A program made the position numbers and the translations under genes. A stretch of 64,000 nt of DNA from Aquincola agrisoli (lineage in GTDB: Bacteria > Pseudomonadota > Gammaproteobacteria > Burkholderiales > Burkholderiaceae_C): positions 217,717 to 281,716 of the forward strand of contig NZ_JAZIBG010000056.1 of the NCBI RefSeq assembly GCF_036621135.1. The letters run 5' to 3'. This document shows positions 52,270 through 61,405 of the stretch, piece after piece (positions within the stretch are counted from its first letter, which is position 1; every line of letters starts with the position of its first letter). The notes under the pieces are model-generated. The model made no database searches, was not told the DNA's origin, and was given only the letters and a program-made list of their open reading frames with translations.

Positions 52270-52770
52270 ATGACCAAGACCGTTGAAATCACCACCACCG
52301 CCGGCGTGATCCGCGCCGAGCTCGACGATGCGAAGGCCCCGGCCACCGTCGACAACTTCCTGGCCTATGTGAAGAAGGGTCACTACGACAACACGGTGTT
52401 TCACCGCGTCATCAAGGGCTTCATGATCCAGGGCGGCGGCTTCGAGCCCGGCATGACGCAAAAGCCCACCGACGCGCCGATCAGCAACGAAGCCAACAAC
52501 GGCCTGAAGAACGAGCACTACACGCTGGCGATGGCACGGACCTCGGCGCCCCATTCGGCAACCGCGCAGTTCTTCATCAACACCACCAACAACGGCTTCC
52601 TCGACTTCAAGTCGGAATCGCCCCAGGGCTGGGGCTATGCCGTGTTCGGGAAGGTCGTCGAAGGGCAGGACGTCGTCGACCAGATCGAGCGCAGCCGCAC
52701 CGGCCGCCGCGGCATGCATGACGACGTGCCGGTCGACGATGTCGTGATCCAGCGCATCGTCGAGGTCTGA
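52270..52770 (+). CDS. ppiB: Cytoplasmic peptidyl-prolyl cis-trans isomerase (cyclophilin B)
   Basis: A 166-residue cyclophilin without signal peptide. TVFHRVIKGFMIQGGG, MARTSAPHSATAQFFINT and GYAVFGKVVEGQDVVDQIE are conserved, and Arg of FHRVI and Phe/Phe/Gln of AQFF form the active site. It is closely alike to PpiA next to it. lpxH begins 14 bp downstream. Cytoplasmic protein folding is the expected role. Confidence 0.96.
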   Translation: MTKTVEITTTAGVIRAELDDAKAPATVDNFLAYVKKGHYDNTVFHRVIKGFMIQGGGFEPGMTQKPTDAPISNEANNGLKNEHYTLAMARTSAPHSATAQFFINTTNNGFLDFKSESPQGWGYAVFGKVVEGQDVVDQIERSRTGRRGMHDDVPVDDVVIQRIVEV

Positions 52771-52784
52771 GCCCGCCCCCAGCG

Positions 52785-53561
52785 ATGCCGTTGCCGGCTT
52801 GCCACGAAGTCAGCGCCCCCGCTGCGTGGCAATGCATCGAGTTCATTTCCGACCTCCATCTGAGTCCGGCAACGCCCCGCACCTTCGACGCCTGGTCGAG
52901 CTACCTGCATGACACCGAGGCGGACGCCGTCTACATGCTGGGCGACGTGTTCGAAGCCTGGGTGGGGGACGATGGCGCAAACGAGCCCGGCAGCTTCGAG
53001 CAGCGGTGTGCGGACGTTCTGCGGTCTGCCACGCAACGGCGCACCATCGGCTTCATGGCGGGCAACCGCGACTTCCTCGTGCAGCCCGGCTTCCTCGCCG
53101 GGCTGGGCGTCGAGGCGCTGCCCGACCCCACGCTCCTGCGCGCTTTCGGCGAGCGCCTGCTGCTGACCCACGGCGACCTGCTGTGCCTGTCGGATTCGGC
53201 CTACCAGGCGTTCCGCAGGCAGGTGCGCAGCCCTTCTTGGCAGCAGGCGTTCCTCGCGAGGCCGCTCACCGAGCGGCGTGCCCTGGCCCGCCAGATGCGC
53301 GAGGCCAGCCAGGCCAGCCAAAGGAACATGCCGCCGCACGCCTGGAGCGATGTCGACAACGATGCGGCCGCCGACTGGCTCCGCGCCGCGCACACCCCCG
53401 TCATGGTGCACGGCCACACCCACCGCCCGGCTCAGCACGTGCTGCCCTTCGGCACGCGCCACGTCTTGAGCGACTGGGACTTCGATGTGCCCGCACCGCG
53501 CGCGGACCTGCTGCGCTGGACACGCGACGGCCTGAGCCGCCAGGCCGTGCCTGCACCGTGA
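52785..53561 (+). CDS. lpxH: UDP-2,3-diacylglucosamine diphosphatase
   Basis: A 258-residue calcineurin-like phosphoesterase. Metal motifs appear in order: ISDLHLSP with Asp23 and His25, YMLGDVFEAWVGDD, GNRDFL, THGDLLC and HGHTHRPA. It removes UMP from UDP-2,3-diacylglucosamine to give lipid X in lipid A synthesis. The second MPLPACHEVSAP start is preceded by only weak ribosome-binding sequence. It shares an operon with ppiB and mtfA. Confidence 0.95.
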   Translation: MPLPACHEVSAPAAWQCIEFISDLHLSPATPRTFDAWSSYLHDTEADAVYMLGDVFEAWVGDDGANEPGSFEQRCADVLRSATQRRTIGFMAGNRDFLVQPGFLAGLGVEALPDPTLLRAFGERLLLTHGDLLCLSDSAYQAFRRQVRSPSWQQAFLARPLTERRALARQMREASQASQRNMPPHAWSDVDNDAAADWLRAAHTPVMVHGHTHRPAQHVLPFGTRHVLSDWDFDVPAPRADLLRWTRDGLSRQAVPAP

Positions 53562-53571
53562 GGCCACGCAC

Positions 53572-54342
53572 GTGATCCGCTCCCTGCTGCAGGCCTGGCG
53601 GCGCACCCGCGAAGCGGGCGTGCTGGCCCGCCGGGCCATCCCGGACGCCTTGTGGGAACGCACCCTGGCGCGGTACCCGTTCCTTTCAAGGCTGCCGGCG
53701 GACGATCGGGCCGAACTGCGGCGCCTGGTCAGCCTGTTCCTGGACCAGAAGGAGTTTTCGGGTGCCGCGGGCCTGGTGGTCTCCGACGACATGGCCGTCG
53801 CCATCGCTGCCCAGGCCTGCCTGCCGGTGATGCGCCTCGGACTGGCGCTCTATGGCGACTTCGTGGGCATCGTCGTGCACGCGGACGAAGTCGTCGCGGC
53901 CCGCGAGGTGACGGATGAGCAAGGCATCGTCCATCGGTACGATGAAGTGCTCGCCGGCGAGGCCATGGCCGGCGGCCCGGTGATGCTCAGCTGGCGCGAC
54001 GCCGATGCCGCCAGCGATGCGGGCCTGGCACCGTACAACGTCGTGATCCACGAATTTGCGCATGTGCTGGACATGGCCGACGGCCTGGCCGACGGCATAC
54101 CCCCACTGCCCACGGCGGCAGCGCGCAACGCATGGTCGGAGGTGCTGATGGCGGAGTTCGACCGGTTCACTGAAAAGGTCGTCTGCGGCTACGAGACCAC
54201 GGTCGATCCCTATGGCGCAGAAGCACCCGAGGAGTTCTTCGCGGTGGCCAGCGAGGCTTTTTTTGTCGCGCCACAGGCCCTCAAAGAAGAGCAGCCGGCG
54301 ATGTACCGGCTGCTTTCCTCGTTCTACCGGCAGGCGCCTTGA
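53572..54342 (+). CDS. mtfA: M90 zinc peptidase MtfA
   Basis: A 256-residue MtfA-family protein beginning with GTG. The zinc motif is HEFAH (160-164) followed by HVLDMADG. EEFFAVASEAFFVAP supplies the third ligand (Glu). In enterobacteria MtfA binds Mlc and so affects glucose uptake; whether Mlc exists here is unknown, so that role is not assumed. It lies 10 bp after lpxH and is the last plus-strand gene before the convergent clpA, 23 bp away. Confidence 0.92.
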   Translation: MIRSLLQAWRRTREAGVLARRAIPDALWERTLARYPFLSRLPADDRAELRRLVSLFLDQKEFSGAAGLVVSDDMAVAIAAQACLPVMRLGLALYGDFVGIVVHADEVVAAREVTDEQGIVHRYDEVLAGEAMAGGPVMLSWRDADAASDAGLAPYNVVIHEFAHVLDMADGLADGIPPLPTAAARNAWSEVLMAEFDRFTEKVVCGYETTVDPYGAEAPEEFFAVASEAFFVAPQALKEEQPAMYRLLSSFYRQAP

Positions 54343-54365
54343 CGCCCGCCTGACCCCGCGGCAGC

Positions 54366-56665
<2,300 letters not shown>

Positions 56666-56669
<4 letters not shown>

Positions 56670-57022
56670 GCGGCCTCCAAAATGCACTGCAGCGGGTGCC
56701 CCGCACGGCGTGCGGCAGCGAGCACCAATTCAACCTTCGTCGCGGCGACGTCCTTCGTGTAGACGCCACAGATGCCGCGACCTTCATGGTGGATCTTCAG
56801 CATGATCTGCGTCGCGGTGTCGAGATCACGCAGGAAGTATTCCTGCAACACCAACACCACGAACTCCATGGGGGTGTAGTCGTCGTTGAGCAGCACCACC
56901 TGGTACATGCGCGGCGGCTCCGTTCTCTGCGCTTGCCGCTCGGCGACAACAGCGCCCTGCCCGTCTTCAACGCGGGGAGTTCCGGGGGAAACCGGAGGCA
57001 GGGAAGGAGGATCCGCAGGCAT
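56666..57022 (-). CDS. clpS: ATP-dependent Clp protease adaptor ClpS
   Basis: A 118-residue N-recognin. The core YQVVLLNDDYTPMEFVVLVL, with Asn-Asp-Asp for binding the N-terminal amine, and MLKIHHEGRGICGVYTKDVA are conserved. A Pro-rich N-terminal tail of about 37 residues would enter the ClpA pore. It overlaps clpA by 4 bp (56666-56669), so the two are made together. It diverges from the cold-shock gene across 221 bp. Confidence 0.95.
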
Positions 57023-57169
57023 GAATCGATTCTATAGACAGTGGGTGCCACGACGGCTTGTCTGCATATTGCACTGCCGCCCGAAGTCTCAAGGCCCGAA
57101 CAACGCGTCAAAACAGGAATTCACGGCAACAACCGCACAGATGATCGATGTGATACCAATGATCGTCGA

Positions 57170-57198
57170 TTGACATCAACGATAAATTTGTGTTGAAT
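57170..57198 (+). promoter_or_regulatory. Promoter of the cold-shock gene
   Basis: TTGACA (57170-57175) is a perfect -35; TTGAAT (57193-57198) follows after 17 nt. The predicted leader of about 40 nt before the start codon is short for a CspA-type thermosensor. This is the best consensus -35 in the window. Confidence 0.7.
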
Positions 57199-57243
57199 GT
57201 GATCCCCAATGCGAGGCGCGGTTGCCTCTTTGTGGAGAAATTC

Positions 57244-57513
57244 ATGGCAAATGGAACCGTCAAGTGGTTTAGTGATACGAAAGGTTTCGGATTCATCGAA
57301 CCTGAGGGAGGGGGCGCCGACGTGTTTGCCCACTTTTCCGCTATTCAGATGGAGGGCTTCCGAACACTCAAACCTGGGGCCCGTGTCACGTACGAGTTGG
57401 TCCAGGGCCCGAAGGGCGACCTCGCTCAGAACATCCAAGCGTCCGACATGCCCGTAGGCCTCGCGCATTTGGCGGGCTCTGGCGCCGGGGCCATGTCTGC
57501 GGCAGCCGATTGA
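57244..57513 (+). CDS. Cold-shock domain protein with C-terminal extension
   Basis: An 89-residue CSD protein. NGTVKWFSDTKGFGFIEPE holds RNP1, and DVFAHFSAIQM holds RNP2. TVTYELVQGPKG-like text completes the OB-fold by about residue 68. About 20 further residues (VGLAHLAGSGAGAMSAAAD) follow, beyond the usual 67-70, and are Ala/Gly-rich. It binds single-stranded RNA or DNA and melts structure. The ATG has GGAG 7 nt upstream. Confidence 0.92.
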   Translation: MANGTVKWFSDTKGFGFIEPEGGGADVFAHFSAIQMEGFRTLKPGARVTYELVQGPKGDLAQNIQASDMPVGLAHLAGSGAGAMSAAAD

Positions 57514-57551
57514 ACTGAGCGAGCCACCCGCTCCGCCCGCTCCATGGAAGC

Positions 57552-57578
57552 AGCCCGCCTTCTGGCGGGCTTTTTTTT
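57552..57578 (+). terminator. Intrinsic terminator of the cold-shock gene
   Basis: AGCCCGCC (57552-57559), a TTCT tetraloop and GGCGGGCT (57564-57571) are followed by a run of eight T including the last stem base. It lies 38 nt after the stop codon. A textbook rho-independent terminator. Confidence 0.92.
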
Positions 57579-57615
57579 CCCAAGCTGGACGCGACATCGA
57601 ACCGTCCGGAGCAAA

Positions 57616-57658
57616 CGACAAAAGCCGCAAGCTCCGTGTGGAACTTGCGGCTTGTCGT
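57616..57658 (-). terminator. Terminator of the tRNA-Lys pair
   Basis: A 10-bp stem (57622-57631 with 57644-57653) extended by CGACAA/TTGTCG with a small bulge, then a T-rich tail on the minus strand. It starts 3 nt past the tRNA-Lys(CUU) 3' end, so it ends the tcdA-tRNA-Lys transcript. Confidence 0.75.
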
Positions 57659-57660
57659 GT

Positions 57661-57736
57661 TGGTGGGCCCTGAGTGACTCGAACACTCGACCAACGGATT
57701 AAGAGTCCGCTGCTCTACCAACTGAGCTAAGAGCCC
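57661..57736 (-). tRNA. tRNA-Lys(CUU)
   Basis: A 76-nt cloverleaf with encoded CCA. The acceptor GGGCTCT pairs with AGGGCCC with one G-T pair. The anticodon loop CTCTTAA gives CUU. The first nine or so bases also carry the end of the tcdA reading frame: the stop TAG at 57727-57729 is in the acceptor/D-arm junction. Confidence 0.97.
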
Positions 57737-58641
57737 TTGAACTGTGTCAACTCCTGAGGCAGCGAGCTGGTGGGTTGTACAGGACTTGAACCTGTGACCA
57801 ACGGATTAAAAGTCCGCTGCTCTACCGACTGAGCTAACAACCCGTCTGCAGAGCCTTGCACTATAGCATGTTTTTCGACGCTGCCAAGCTTTTTGCGATT
57901 CAACAGCATCTGGATGGCTTCGCCTGCCGCGACCAGCCCGAACGTTGCCGTCACGGTCACCGTGGAACCGTAGCCATGGCAGTTGAGGCTGCCGTCGACA
58001 TCACAAGCGCCTGCGGGCGCACGCACCGGCTCTCGCGAGAACACGCAGCGCACATGCATGGCGCCCTGCCGAGGCAATCCCGCCTTCCGCAGGCGTTGCC
58101 GCAGCGATGCAAGCAACGGGTCATGCGTGACCTCGGACAGATCCTCTACCTGCACATGCTGCCCAAGCTGCTTTCCGCCCGCAGCGCCCACCGTGATCAG
58201 AGGAACATGTTGCGCATGCGCCCACGCAGCAAGCACCTGCTTGGCCCGCACCTGGTCACAGGCGTCGATCACCACATCCACCGGGACGGGCAAGAGCGCC
58301 GGCCAGTTGTCCGGCTCCACGAACTCCTCGATGCAGACCACCTTGCACTCGGGGTGGATGTCGGCGAAGCGCTCCTTCAGAGCGTCGACCTTGGATTGGC
58401 CCAGGGTGGCGCCGATCGCCTGGATCTGCCGATTCACGTTGGACTCGCTGACGTGGTCCAGATCGATCAGCACCAAGGTCGCCACGCCGCTGCGTGCAAG
58501 CGCTTCCGCGGCCCATGATCCGACACCACCCACGCCGACAACCGCCACGCTGGAAGCGCGCACACGCGCATAGCCCGCATCGCCGTACAGGCGACGCAGG
58601 CCGCCGAACCGGCGATCGAGGTCTGCTGCTGAGTCTTCCAT
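57727..58641 (-). CDS. tcdA: tRNA t6A37 cyclase TcdA (CsdL), reading frame runs through tRNA-Lys
   Basis: A ThiF/E1-like protein with VAVVGVGGVGSWAAEAL (nucleotide loop), IDLDHVSESNVNRQ, and VIDACDQVRAKQVL. It dehydrates t6A37 to the cyclic ct6A form in tRNAs reading ANN codons. The ATG at 58641 fits the family start; a GTG four codons earlier is possible. The catalytic domain ends near residue 250. No stop occurs before the tRNA-Lys(UUU) gene: codon 267 starts at its first base, and the frame goes on through it to a TAG in the next tRNA, adding 38 residues to a protein of usual length about 268. Function of the tail is unlikely. Confidence 0.85.
   Translation of the reverse strand: MEDSAADLDRRFGGLRRLYGDAGYARVRASSVAVVGVGGVGSWAAEALARSGVATLVLIDLDHVSESNVNRQIQAIGATLGQSKVDALKERFADIHPECKVVCIEEFVEPDNWPALLPVPVDVVIDACDQVRAKQVLAAWAHAQHVPLITVGAAGGKQLGQHVQVEDLSEVTHDPLLASLRQRLRKAGLPRQGAMHVRCVFSREPVRAPAGACDVDGSLNCHGYGSTVTVTATFGLVAAGEAIQMLLNRKKLGSVEKHAIVQGSADGLLAQSVEQRTFNPLVTGSSPVQPTSSLPQELTQFKGS
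57768..57843 (-). tRNA. tRNA-Lys(UUU)
   Basis: A 76-nt cloverleaf with encoded CCA. The acceptor GGGTTGT pairs with ACAACCC, and the anticodon loop CTTTTAA gives UUU. It lies wholly inside the open tcdA reading frame on the same strand, 31 nt before tRNA-Lys(CUU). Confidence 0.97.
57860..57887 (-). promoter_or_regulatory. Internal promoter for the tRNA-Lys pair, within the tcdA 3' end
   Basis: On the minus strand TTGGCA (57882-57887) and TATAGT (57860-57865) are separated by 16 nt; the -10 ends 16 nt before the tRNA-Lys(UUU) 5' end. The tcdA codons here (about 253-262) encode a segment outside the conserved domain. Confidence 0.65.
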
Positions 58642-58684
58642 GGGATCGACCACGCCGGACGTCCTGCATCCGGCGTAGGAGAGG

Positions 58685-59440
58685 CTATTTCAGCGCGGCC
58701 AGCCGCTCCTTGCCTGCCACCGCGGCTTCCGACTGCGGATAGGCCTTCAGCAACTCGTTCAGCGTGGCCCGGGCTGCCTTCGCGTCCTTCATCTCGACCT
58801 GCGTGTTGGCCACGGCCAGCAGCGCTTCGGGGGCACGCGGGTTCTGCGGCGCCGCAGCCAGGAAGGATCGGAACGTCGCGATCGACTCCTTGTAGTCCCG
58901 CTTGCCGTACAACGCATTGCCGAGCCAGAAGCGGGCCGAGTCCAGGTAGCCGCTGCGCGGATAGCTCCGGACAAAGCCGTTCAATGCGTCGGAGGCGCCG
59001 GCAAAGTCGCCGCCACGCAGCAGCTTGACGGCCGCTTCGTACTGGCGCGTTTCTTCAGGATCCGCGAGGAACTCCTTGCCGTCGAGGCTGACCTTCTGCG
59101 GCTCGAGCTTGCGCATGCGCTCGTCCACACCCTGAGCGATGTCCTTCTGCTGGCGCTGCAGCTCGGCGACATCGCGCAGCAGCTGCTCCTGCTGGCCCCG
59201 AAGCCGCGCGTTGTCGCTTCGCAGCGCCTCCAACTGGGCGTTGAGGTCCAGCAGGCTGCGGCGCATCTGGTCGGTCGACTGGTTCAATTCGGCCAGTCGG
59301 CTGCGCAGCAGGTCATCGGTCGCCTGTTGCTTCGTGCGGAGATCGAGGATGGCGCGCCGGGCCTCGTCATCCTCGAACAACGCGGCCTGGGCGCCCAGCG
59401 CCAGCACCGCAAGGGCCGTGGCGATCAGGGTGCGGCGCAT
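58685..59440 (-). CDS. cpoB: Cell division coordinator CpoB (YbgF)
   Basis: A 251-residue periplasmic protein. A signal peptide (MRRTLIATALAVLALGAQA) is followed by a coiled coil (about 25-115: LRSRLAELNQSTDQMRRSLL and on) and tetratricopeptide repeats to the end (YEAAVKLLRGGDFAGASDAL ...). This is the CpoB layout; it links Tol-Pal to PBP1B during constriction. It starts 1 bp after the pal stop, so it is in the tolB-pal-cpoB operon. tcdA begins 43 bp downstream. Confidence 0.94.
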   Translation of the reverse strand: MRRTLIATALAVLALGAQAALFEDDEARRAILDLRTKQQATDDLLRSRLAELNQSTDQMRRSLLDLNAQLEALRSDNARLRGQQEQLLRDVAELQRQQKDIAQGVDERMRKLEPQKVSLDGKEFLADPEETRQYEAAVKLLRGGDFAGASDALNGFVRSYPRSGYLDSARFWLGNALYGKRDYKESIATFRSFLAAAPQNPRAPEALLAVANTQVEMKDAKAARATLNELLKAYPQSEAAVAGKERLAALK

Positions 59441-59441
59441 C

Positions 59442-59978
59442 TCACTTGTCCTTCAGCTCGGCGCGGCGGTTCTGCGCCCACGCCGCTTCGTCGTTACCCG
59501 GATTGGCGGGCCGCTCCTTGCCGAAGCTCACCGCCTCGATCTGTGCGGCGTTGGCACCCAGCAGCGCCAGCGACTTGGCGACCGCTTCCGCGCGCTTCTG
59601 GCCCAGCGCCAGGTTGTACTCGCTGCCGCCGCGCGCGTCGGTGTGGCCCTCGACGCTGATGCGCTTGTTGCGGTTGGCCGCCAGCGCCTTGGCGTTGGCT
59701 TCGATGACGTTGCGGTATTCGTCCTTGACCACGAAGCTGTCGAAGTCGAAGTAGACGATCCGTGCCGCCGCGGACGACGCGTTCGACGCATCGAGGTTCA
59801 CCGTCGACACCTGCGACTGCGAGGTCCCGGAACCGGCGGCACCACCGGCGGCAGCGCCGGCGGGGTTGCGCGATTCGACCGGTACGTTGGCGTTTTCGTC
59901 GAGCTTCACGTTCGAGCCGCAGCCCGCCAGCACGGCGGCAACGGCGAAGACGCTGAGGGTTGTACGCAAGGCAGTCAT
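59442..59978 (-). CDS. pal: Peptidoglycan-associated lipoprotein Pal
   Basis: A 178-residue lipoprotein. The signal peptide ends in the lipobox LAGC with Cys20. A Gly/Ser/Ala-rich linker leads to the OmpA-like domain with FDFDSFVVKDEY and VEGHTDARGGSEYNLALGQ, the peptidoglycan-binding helix and loop. AAGGAAG lies 4 nt before the ATG. It lies 62 bp after tolB and 1 bp before cpoB. It anchors the outer membrane to the wall together with TolB. Confidence 0.96.
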   Translation of the reverse strand: MTALRTTLSVFAVAAVLAGCGSNVKLDENANVPVESRNPAGAAAGGAAGSGTSQSQVSTVNLDASNASSAAARIVYFDFDSFVVKDEYRNVIEANAKALAANRNKRISVEGHTDARGGSEYNLALGQKRAEAVAKSLALLGANAAQIEAVSFGKERPANPGNDEAAWAQNRRAELKDK

Positions 59979-60040
59979 GGTGCTTCCTTTGGGGACTGGA
60001 AAGAGAAGAGAGAGGGGGACGGAAAAAGGAGGATCGGCGG

Positions 60041-61306
60041 CTAGCGGCCGTACGGGCCCCACACGGGCTCGCGCACATCGACGCCGGACGACAGCAGGCG
60101 CGCCTTGATCTTGCCGTCGAGCGTGGTCGTCATCAGCACGTCGCGTCCCTGGGCGCGGGTCGCGTAGATGATGAGCCGGCTGTTGGGCGCAAAGCTCGGG
60201 CTCTCGTCGGCGCTGGTGTCCGTGATGGTCTGTGCGTTGCCGCCGGCGCTGTCGGCCACCACGAGCCGGAAGCCGCCGTTCTGGCGTGTCACCCAGGCCA
60301 TCGTGCGCCCGTCGGGGCTGACGGCAGGGCTGATGTTGTAGTTGCCGGTGAAGCTCACCCGCTCCGCATTGCCGCCGCTGGCCGGCATGCGGTAGATCTG
60401 GGGGCTGCCGCCGCGGTCGCTGACGAAGAACAACGACCGGCCGTCGGGCGAGAACGCAGGCTCCGTGTCGATGGCCATCGTGTTCGTGATGCGCCGCAGG
60501 TTGCCGCCATCGCGCCCCATCAGGAAGAGCTGCGAACCGCCGTCGCGCGAGAGCGTGACCGACAACTGGGAACCGTCGGGCGACCAGGCAGGCGCACTGT
60601 TGCTGCCGCGGAAATTGGCGACCTGCCGGCGGTGGCCGGATGCCACGTCCTGGACCCACACCACGGCCTTGCGCGTCTCGAACGACACGTAGGCCAACTC
60701 GCGGCCGTCAGGTGACCAGGCCGGCGAGATGATGGGCTCCGGGCTGGCGAGGGCGACCTGGCCGCCCTCGCCGTCGGCATCCGTCACGCGCAGGGTGTGG
60801 CGGTTGGCGGTGCGGGTCACGTAGGCGATGCGGGTGGAGAACACGCCGCGCTCGCCCGTGAGCTTCTCGTAGACGGCATCGGCGATGCGGTGCGCGGCCA
60901 GCCGCAGGTCACCCGCGACGACCGGCAGGCTCTGCCCACCCAGGTCCGCACCCTTGACGATGTCCCAGAGCTTGTAGCGCACGTCGAACCGGCCGTCGGC
61001 CAAGCGTGTGACCGACCCGAGCAGCAATGCATCGGCGCCGCGGCCGCGCCACTCCGCCACCGCGGGGTTGGCGGTCTCATCCATTGCGCCAGGCGCATCG
61101 ACGCTGCGGAACAGGCCGCTGCGCTCGAGATCGGCCCGGACGATGCCGGAGATCGACTGGCCTGATCGATCCTCGTCGCGGAACGCCGCGATGGCCACCG
61201 GCAGCTGCGTCGCGCCGACGCCGCTGATCTCGACCCGGAATTGCGCGAGGCCCGGCAGGGCAAAGGAGGCGCCCAGGGCGCCAAGGAGGGTTCTTCGACG
61301 TGTCAT
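60041..61306 (-). CDS. tolB: Tol-Pal system beta-propeller protein TolB
   Basis: A 421-residue periplasmic protein. The start at 61306 gives MTRRRTLLGALGASFALPGLA, a signal peptide whose consecutive arginines look Tat-like; a GTG 12 codons upstream is an alternative. The N-domain is followed by a six-bladed propeller with WSPDGRELAYVSFE, WSPDGSQLSVTLS and FSPDGRSLFFVSDRGG repeats. It binds Pal. tolQ, tolR and tolA are not upstream; msbA lies there in the opposite direction, 99 bp away. Confidence 0.95.
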   Translation of the reverse strand: MTRRRTLLGALGASFALPGLAQFRVEISGVGATQLPVAIAAFRDEDRSGQSISGIVRADLERSGLFRSVDAPGAMDETANPAVAEWRGRGADALLLGSVTRLADGRFDVRYKLWDIVKGADLGGQSLPVVAGDLRLAAHRIADAVYEKLTGERGVFSTRIAYVTRTANRHTLRVTDADGEGGQVALASPEPIISPAWSPDGRELAYVSFETRKAVVWVQDVASGHRRQVANFRGSNSAPAWSPDGSQLSVTLSRDGGSQLFLMGRDGGNLRRITNTMAIDTEPAFSPDGRSLFFVSDRGGSPQIYRMPASGGNAERVSFTGNYNISPAVSPDGRTMAWVTRQNGGFRLVVADSAGGNAQTITDTSADESPSFAPNSRLIIYATRAQGRDVLMTTTLDGKIKARLLSSGVDVREPVWGPYGR

Positions 61307-61405
61307 GGCGGGGATGGACCCGCGGAGCAGCAAACGGTTCACTCAAGAAGGGGAGTGGCCACGATACGGGGGATTGTAGGCACCCGCCGCTGATAATCGC
61401 CGGCG

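Noticed and set aside
57727..57843. Reading the C-terminal tail of TcdA (from residue 267) as a new protein domain
   Set aside because: It is the translation of tRNA sequence. Such peptides recur wherever tRNAs are translated and carry no domain information.
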